From contig JBFFXF010000038.1 in assembly GCA_041569895.1 (NCBI GenBank), forward strand, positions 1 to 35,842: DNA of 35,842 bases, in the 5' to 3' direction. Positions 31,475 through 35,842 of the stretch are shown here, in pieces (positions within the stretch are counted from its first letter, which is position 1; the number at the start of each line of letters is the position of its first letter). The stretch comes from JBFFXF01 sp041569895 (GTDB lineage Bacteria; Planctomycetota; UBA8108; JACQVS01). The notes beneath the pieces are model-generated. The model was not told the origin of the DNA and ran no database searches. It worked only from the letters and a program-made list of their open reading frames with translations. The translations under genes and the position numbers were made by a program.

Positions 31475-31650
31475 GCCCGGGTTTCTCACGGAGCGGCGTC
31501 GCGAGGCGAAGCAAATGCTTGCGAGGGCAAGGAAAGCGATTGAGGCCGACCGGAGCGTAGTTGAGCTACGTGAGGATCGGCCGATTGAGCTTGACGCAGC
31601 CATCGCGAGCAGTTGCAAGCCGTAGTAGCCGGGCCGTGAGAAAGCCGGGC
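31475..31650. mobile_element. 176-bp palindromic MITE-like element
   Basis: The ends are 17-bp inverted repeats with one mismatch: GCCCGGGTTTCTCACGG (31475-31491) and CCGTGAGAAAGCCGGGC (31634-31650). The centre is a second imperfect palindrome in which GGCCGA and CGTAG pair with CTACG and TCGGCC around TTGAG. No transposase is encoded. Inverted ends, small size and intergenic position fit a non-autonomous element or a large REP-like unit. Target-site duplications were not evident. It ends 51 nt before the flgF stop and lies in the flgF-flgG transcript. Confidence 0.6.
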
Positions 31651-31701
31651 AAAAACCCTTTCGATCTGTTCTCGTTCTTGCGTGAAATCGCGCGTGGCGC
31701 A

Positions 31702-32460
31702 TCAGGCGAGCCTCGCGAAGTCGTTGACCGCCCGCTGCAGCGTGCCGTCCTGGATGCGGATCATCTGCATGTTCGCCTCGTAGGCGCGGTGGCTCTCGAT
31801 CAGCCGCACCATCTCGCGGATCGGCTGCGCGCCGGAGCGCTCCAGGAAGCTCTGCATCACGGTCGGCGTCGCGGCAGCGGGCTCCCCGTCGCCGATCCAG
31901 CGGTAGAGACCGCCGCCGACCTTCTCGAAGCGATCCGGATCGAGCGAGCCGGCGAGGGCCAGTCGCCCGAGCGACTCCTCGCCGACGGTGAGCTCGCCCC
32001 GTCCCGAGACGGAGAGCTCGCCGACCGGCACGCGGATCGCCTGGCCGCGCGTGTCGAGCACGCGGGAACGTCCGTCGAGCGTCACCAGCCAGCCGTCGGG
32101 ATCACGGCGCAGTCGGCCATCGCGCGTGTAGAACCGCTGGCCGTCGCGCTCGACGACGAGAAACCCGTCTCCCTCGAGGGCGATGTCGAGCGGATTATCG
32201 CTGGTGTGCAGCGCGCCGGTGCGCCGCGAGTAGACCACCTCGTCGAGAAACACCCCGCCGCCGAGCGGCTCGAGGAGCGCCGGCTGGCCGGAGTCCCGCG
32301 GACCGACGTCCTCGAGCGCCTCGTTGAGACGTTTCCGGAAGACGGCGACGTCGGGCCTGAAGGCGTTGGTCTCGACGTTGGCGAGATTGTTCGCGATCAC
32401 CTCTTGCCGGATCTCCTCGACGAGGGCCCCGGCAGTGTTCAGATACAGGCCGCTCAGCAT
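31702..32460 (-). CDS. flgF: Flagellar proximal/distal rod protein FlgF
   Basis: 252 aa from the ATG at 32460; an upstream ATG at 32514 adds 18 non-conserved residues. It has the rod signature 'IRQEVIANNLANVETNAFRP' (17-36), the hook/rod core 'TSDNPLDIALEGDGFLVVER' and 'GQRFYTRDGRLRRDPDGWLV', and the C-terminal 'PIREMVRLIESHRAYEANMQ' followed by 'MIRIQDGTLQRAVN'. It is more divergent from FlgG than usual and is called flgF by position before flgG. There is no good Shine-Dalgarno. A strong sigma-54 promoter lies 88-103 nt upstream, marking this as the first gene of the rod/ring operon. flgB, flgC and fliE are not in the window. Confidence 0.9.
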   Translation of the reverse strand: MLSGLYLNTAGALVEEIRQEVIANNLANVETNAFRPDVAVFRKRLNEALEDVGPRDSGQPALLEPLGGGVFLDEVVYSRRTGALHTSDNPLDIALEGDGFLVVERDGQRFYTRDGRLRRDPDGWLVTLDGRSRVLDTRGQAIRVPVGELSVSGRGELTVGEESLGRLALAGSLDPDRFEKVGGGLYRWIGDGEPAAATPTVMQSFLERSGAQPIREMVRLIESHRAYEANMQMIRIQDGTLQRAVNDFARLA

Positions 32461-32547
32461 CGCTTCGCTCGCGCGCTCTCGCTCTCCGCGTACCGCACCG
32501 ACGCGAGCGGACAACCCGCCCGCGCCTGCGGACCGCCGAGCGCACGG

Positions 32548-32563
32548 AGCAAGTGCGTTGCCA
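32548..32563 (-). promoter_or_regulatory. Sigma-54 (RpoN) promoter for the flgF operon
   Basis: Minus strand: TGGCAA (32563-32558), 5 nt, TTGCT (32552-32548). The -24 GG and -12 GC are at the exact spacing required, and only one base differs from TGGCAC-N5-TTGCW. The predicted start is near 32537, giving a leader of about 77 nt to the flgF ATG. Activation by a flagellar enhancer-binding protein (FleQ/FlrC type) encoded elsewhere would be expected. Confidence 0.75.
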
Positions 32564-32700
32564 AACGATCGGGGATGGCGCGATGGGTCGAGAAAAACAG
32601 GCTCGGGTGAGATCAGGGCCGCCGGCGCGGCGCGCCGCGAAGAGGCGTTTCCTGCCGCGGGAGGGCCGAATCCGCCGGTCGCGGGCGTGTCGTTCCCGGA

Positions 32701-34143
32701 CTACCTGGCGAGCAGCACCGTCAGCACGGGTGTTTGGAGGGACGAGTTCGAGACCACCGCGCAGGCCAGATCGAGCTTGCCGTCGTCGTTCAGGTCACCC
32801 ACCGCCGCCGACCAGGACTGACCGGTCATCCGGAATCGGGCGGCGGGACCGAACGTTCCGTCGCCGAGGCCGCGCCGCAACCAGATCTGCGCCGTGGCGA
32901 AGCTGGCGGAGATCAGATCCACGGCGCCGTCGGCGTCGACATCCTCGAGCACCGGCGACGTCACCAGGTGTCCGGCGAAGCACGATCCGCCCGATCGAAA
33001 CGTGCCGTCGCCGTTGCCGAGGAGGAACACGACCGCGTCGCCCGTGTAGTTCGTCACCGCGAGGTCGAGGTTCCCGTCTCCATTGATATCGCCCGCCGCT
33101 GCGCCCGACGCCCCTCCACGGCCGGCCGGAAACCCGCTCGACGGCCCGAGAGTCCCGTCGCCCGCTCCGAGGAGCACCGCGACCTCATCGCGCTCGCCGC
33201 TGTGTCCGGGCACAGCGACATCCAGAGCTCCATCTCGGTTGAAGTCGCCGAGCGCGGGAGTCTGCGTGTAGCTGGACAGGCTCACCGAGTACGGAGTCGC
33301 CGCGCGGAACTCCCCGTTCCCCACCCCGAGGAGGACGCTCGCGGCTCCGCTCGACGAGGCGATCAGGTCGGGCGCTCCGTCGCGGTTCAAGTCGCCGACC
33401 GCGACGCCTGTGGCGCCGGCTTCCGAGCCGGTGGGATAGCTGACCACCGGCAGGAAGGTCCCGTCGCCCCTCCCGAGGTGGATCGCGACTCCTGCCTCCA
33501 GACGCACCGCGACGACGAGGTCGAGCACGTCATCGCCGTCGAGGTCCTCGAGCACGAGCTCCACGACGTCCCCGGTCTCGATGGCGTTCGGTCGATCGAA
33601 GGTCCCGTCTCCTTGCCCCCTCAACAGCCAGACGACGTCCTTCCGGGAGTCCGTGACCAGCGCGTCGACGGTTTGGTTCGCGTCCACCCTCCCCAGCGCG
33701 ACCTTCATCGGGAAACTGCCGACGGCGAAGGAGACGGGAGGATGGAATCCGTCGATCAGGCTCCCCGCCGCCTGAGCGCACTGGACGTAGCGATCACAGT
33801 CCAGCCAGCGAGGCGTCGGGTCGGGGCCGCAGGCATCGAACGGCGGCGGCGGGGGCTCACTGCCCAGGAACAGGTAGCCCAGGGAATAGATGCCGTCGCT
33901 GACGTCGAGGCGGTCGTCGTCGTTCGAGTCCATCGCGTCGAAGCAGAGCTCGCCGGACCGCGAACCGTGAAAGAGATAGGCGAGCGTGTGAGTCGGGTCG
34001 CTTATGTTCAGTGAACCATCGCCGTTCGAGTCGCCGCGGAGGAACCACTGCAACTCCCCGGCGTCGATAGCAAGCCCGACGAGGACGAGGAAAGCGAACG
34101 GCACACAGCCCGCGATTCGACGGAGACGCCTTCCGTGGTGCAT
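32701..34143 (-). CDS. Secreted FG-GAP/VCBS seven-repeat protein with dockerin-like calcium motifs
   Basis: 480 aa from the ATG at 34143 (GGGAGG 8 nt upstream). A Sec signal ('IAGCVPFAFLVLVGLAIDAG') is followed by two EF-hand/dockerin-like motifs: 'GDSNGDGSLNISDPTHTLAY' and 'DSNDDDRLDVSDGIYSLGYL', then a Pro-rich link with paired Cys. Seven FG-GAP repeats follow, with cores such as 'VLEDLDGDDVLDLVVAV', 'AVGDLNRDGAPDLIASS', 'ALGDFNRDGALDVAVPG', 'AAGDINGDGNLDLAVTN' and 'AVGDLNDDGKLDLACAV', each a calcium-binding loop of an integrin-type propeller. Seven repeats suggest one closed propeller. The combination is common in Planctomycetota secretomes; role probably extracellular binding. It is the same strand as, but not clearly in an operon with, mgtE (82 nt upstream). 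Confidence 0.9.
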   Translation of the reverse strand: MHHGRRLRRIAGCVPFAFLVLVGLAIDAGELQWFLRGDSNGDGSLNISDPTHTLAYLFHGSRSGELCFDAMDSNDDDRLDVSDGIYSLGYLFLGSEPPPPPFDACGPDPTPRWLDCDRYVQCAQAAGSLIDGFHPPVSFAVGSFPMKVALGRVDANQTVDALVTDSRKDVVWLLRGQGDGTFDRPNAIETGDVVELVLEDLDGDDVLDLVVAVRLEAGVAIHLGRGDGTFLPVVSYPTGSEAGATGVAVGDLNRDGAPDLIASSSGAASVLLGVGNGEFRAATPYSVSLSSYTQTPALGDFNRDGALDVAVPGHSGERDEVAVLLGAGDGTLGPSSGFPAGRGGASGAAAGDINGDGNLDLAVTNYTGDAVVFLLGNGDGTFRSGGSCFAGHLVTSPVLEDVDADGAVDLISASFATAQIWLRRGLGDGTFGPAARFRMTGQSWSAAVGDLNDDGKLDLACAVVSNSSLQTPVLTVLLAR

Positions 34144-34225
34144 GGCGCGACCCTCCCGTCTCGGAACACCCCACTCTTCCACTATCCACGCCAGCGCGCC
34201 GAACGCAACCACCGGATCGCGCCGC

Positions 34226-35608
34226 TCAGCCGGTGGAGATCCTCGAGAGGACCAGGGTCGCGAGGCCGAGCAGGAAGAAGAAGCCCGACATGTCGGTGAC
34301 CGTGGTGAGGATCGGGCCCGAGGCGAGCGCCGGGTCGAGACGCATGCGCTTGAGGACGAGCGGGATCAGCCCGCCGATCGACACCGCGACGACCGTGTTG
34401 CCGAACAACGCGGCGCCGACGACGGCGCCGAGCCACGCGCTTCCCTTCCACACCCACCCGACGACGCCGATCAGGAGGCCGAGGACGATGCCGTTGATGG
34501 CGCCGACGGCGACCTCCTTCAGCCAGACGCGCAACGCGTCGCCGGGACGCACGATTCCCAGGGTGAGCTCGCGGATGCTGACGGCGACCGCCTGGTTGCC
34601 GCTGCAGCCGCTCATGTCCGACACGATCGGCAGGAACATGGCGAGCGCGATCACGGCGGCGAGCGTGTCCTCGAAGTACGCGATGACGCTCACCGCGATG
34701 ACGTTGAGGACGATGTTGACGCTGAGCCACGCGAGTCGGCGCTTCGAGCGCAGCAGCACGGGGAAGGAGCGCAACTCCTCGCCGCCGACGATGCCCTGCG
34801 ACTTGCGGAAGTCGCTGTCGCTGCGCTCGTGCAGCCCTTCCTCGACCGCCGCCTCGCGAACGACACCGACGAGGCGCCCGGCCTCGTCGACCACCGGCAC
34901 GCCGACGAATCGGTGCTCGTCGAAGAAGGTGCGGAGCTCCTCGAGGGTCGCCCGGTCGCTGACCGAGTGCGGGCTGGTGATCATGATCTCGCCGAGCCGC
35001 CGCTCGGAGCGCCGCAGGAGCAGGTCGCGCAACCGCAGCACGCCCGCCAGTCGCTCCTGCGCGCCGCGGACGTAGGCGTACTGCACGTCGTAGGTCTCGT
35101 ACTTCTCGGCGTTCTGCCGCAGGTCCTCGACGACGTCGCCGATCGTCTGGTCCTCGGTGTACGAGAGGAACTCGCGCACCATCAGTCCGCCCGCGACGTC
35201 GGCAGGGTAGCGGCTGAGCTCGAGGGCCGCGGTGGCCTCCGCGGGCTCGAACTCGGCGAGGATGGCCTGCGCTCCCTCCTCGCCGATCTGCGCGATGAGG
35301 TCGGCCTGCTCGTTGCTCGGCAGCTCCGTCAGGATCTCCGCCGCCTCGCGCGGGTCGAGCTGCTCGATGACGCGCGAGGCCTGCGCCTCGGGGATGAGCT
35401 CGACGACATCGGCCGCGTGCTCCGTGTCGACGATGTGGAGCACGGCGGCCTGATCCTCCTCGCTGAGACGCGAGATGACGCGGGCCATCTCGCCGGGCTG
35501 CGTCTTCTCGAGAAACGCCTCGACTCGCGACGGGTCCTTGTCGTCGAGGATCCTCTGGAGCTCCTCCCAGGGCCGGTCGCCCTGGGCCTGCACGTCTTCG
35601 TCAGCCAT
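34226..35608 (-). CDS. mgtE: Magnesium transporter MgtE
   Basis: 460 aa, normal length. A Mg2+-gated channel of the inner membrane. The N-terminal superhelical domain has the repeated 'REAAEILTELPSNEQADLIA'-type helices (about 20-140). 'YPADVAGGLMVREFLSYTED' (about 135-154) starts the tandem CBS region, which runs to about 265 and includes 'FVGVPVVDEAGRLVGVVREA'. The pore domain has five membrane helices from about 292, with 'PIVSDMSGCSGNQAVAVSIR' and 'ASGPILTTVTDMSGFFFLLG', containing the Mg2+-binding Asp and the pore-lining motifs. The ATG has GGAG 12 nt upstream. No M-box riboswitch was recognised in the upstream 234 nt. Confidence 0.96.
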   Translation of the reverse strand: MADEDVQAQGDRPWEELQRILDDKDPSRVEAFLEKTQPGEMARVISRLSEEDQAAVLHIVDTEHAADVVELIPEAQASRVIEQLDPREAAEILTELPSNEQADLIAQIGEEGAQAILAEFEPAEATAALELSRYPADVAGGLMVREFLSYTEDQTIGDVVEDLRQNAEKYETYDVQYAYVRGAQERLAGVLRLRDLLLRRSERRLGEIMITSPHSVSDRATLEELRTFFDEHRFVGVPVVDEAGRLVGVVREAAVEEGLHERSDSDFRKSQGIVGGEELRSFPVLLRSKRRLAWLSVNIVLNVIAVSVIAYFEDTLAAVIALAMFLPIVSDMSGCSGNQAVAVSIRELTLGIVRPGDALRVWLKEVAVGAINGIVLGLLIGVVGWVWKGSAWLGAVVGAALFGNTVVAVSIGGLIPLVLKRMRLDPALASGPILTTVTDMSGFFFLLGLATLVLSRISTG

Positions 35609-35760
35609 TCTGGGTCTTCTCCGGGTGTCGGCTTCTAAGAATAGGGGGCGGCGCGGAGTGTCGGGCGCGGTGTGCGTCCCCGGCGGCGCACTCTACACGA
35701 AGGGGACCGGTGCGCCACCAGGAATCGGGCGGCCCGCCTCCTGGGTCCTAAAGGCTCCCT

Positions 35761-35842
35761 CCGGTCACGGTCACGGTCACGCACCACGGTCACGCACCAC
35801 GGTCACGGACCACGGTCACGGCCCACGGTCACGGTCACGCAC
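35761..35842. repeat. GGTCAC hexamer / CACCACG-type heptamer array, cut by the window end
   Basis: GGTCAC units alternate with 7-bp units such as GCACCAC, GGACCAC and GGCCCAC over at least 82 bp, running out of the window. It belongs to the same class of intergenic 6/7-bp arrays seen at 6970-7129, 14643-14862 and 27771-27870, with a different unit sequence. It lies upstream of mgtE. Confidence 0.8.

Noticed and set aside
31409..31702. Open frame spanning the palindromic element between flgF and flgG
   Set aside because: It is composed almost entirely of the inverted-repeat element and has no ribosome-binding site; better explained as a non-coding repeat.
35609..35760. Possible M-box riboswitch before mgtE
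   Set aside because: I could not find the expected conserved blocks or a terminator/antiterminator pair; the region is a GC-rich spacer followed by the repeat array.

Overview
The window is a high-GC chromosomal segment. It carries an almost uninterrupted late-flagellar gene cluster, flanked on one side by a housekeeping block (ruvB, a SpoIID-like gene, tgt, yajC, secDF) and on the other by a secreted FG-GAP protein and an MgtE magnesium transporter. P-ring and L-ring genes (flgI, flgH) and flgA imply a cell with an outer membrane. A fused SecDF, paired dockerin-like motifs with the 'LGYLFLG' signature, and a fliW-csrA-flagellin arrangement together suggest a Planctomycetota-like bacterium. 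That is an inference from protein style, not a demonstrated placement.

Layout. Positions 1-474 hold two inverted repeats and a four-helix-bundle (S23-type) gene. Positions 541-1688 hold a membrane-anchored LysM protein whose frame appears broken by one base. Positions 1924-6932 (minus) are tgt-yajC-secDF. Positions 7142-9470 (minus) are ruvB and a SpoIID-like lipoprotein, separated from tgt by a block of short tandem repeats. Positions 9608-12750 (minus) contain a compact operon of unknown purpose: a 239-aa orphan, a HAD phosphatase and a 553-aa protein that looks like a nucleotidyltransferase fused to a radical-SAM/SPASM protein without the radical-SAM cysteines. A sigma-28-like promoter lies in front. 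One plus-strand gene, a lipoprotein beta-propeller (12959-14122), follows.

The flagellar cluster (14069-32460, all minus strand) reads in transcription order: flgF, flgG, flgA, flgH, flgI, flgJ (rod-binding part only), flgN, flgK, flgL, fliW, csrA, flagellin 2, flagellin 1, flaG, fliD, fliS. The order follows assembly: distal rod, rings, junction proteins and their chaperone, regulators of flagellin translation, filament, cap, filament chaperone. A very good sigma-54 promoter precedes flgF and a very good sigma-28 promoter precedes flagellin 2, consistent with a sigma-54 to sigma-28 cascade. Flagellin leaders carry GGA motifs and a hairpin that would suit CsrA control relieved by FliW.

The points most worth following up are the SPASM-like operon with its sigma-28-like promoter, a 176-bp palindromic element between flgF and flgG, intergenic hexamer/heptamer arrays that recur at five places (several with G-quadruplex potential), and the same 'hook IN' repeat module expanded in both FliD and FlgL.
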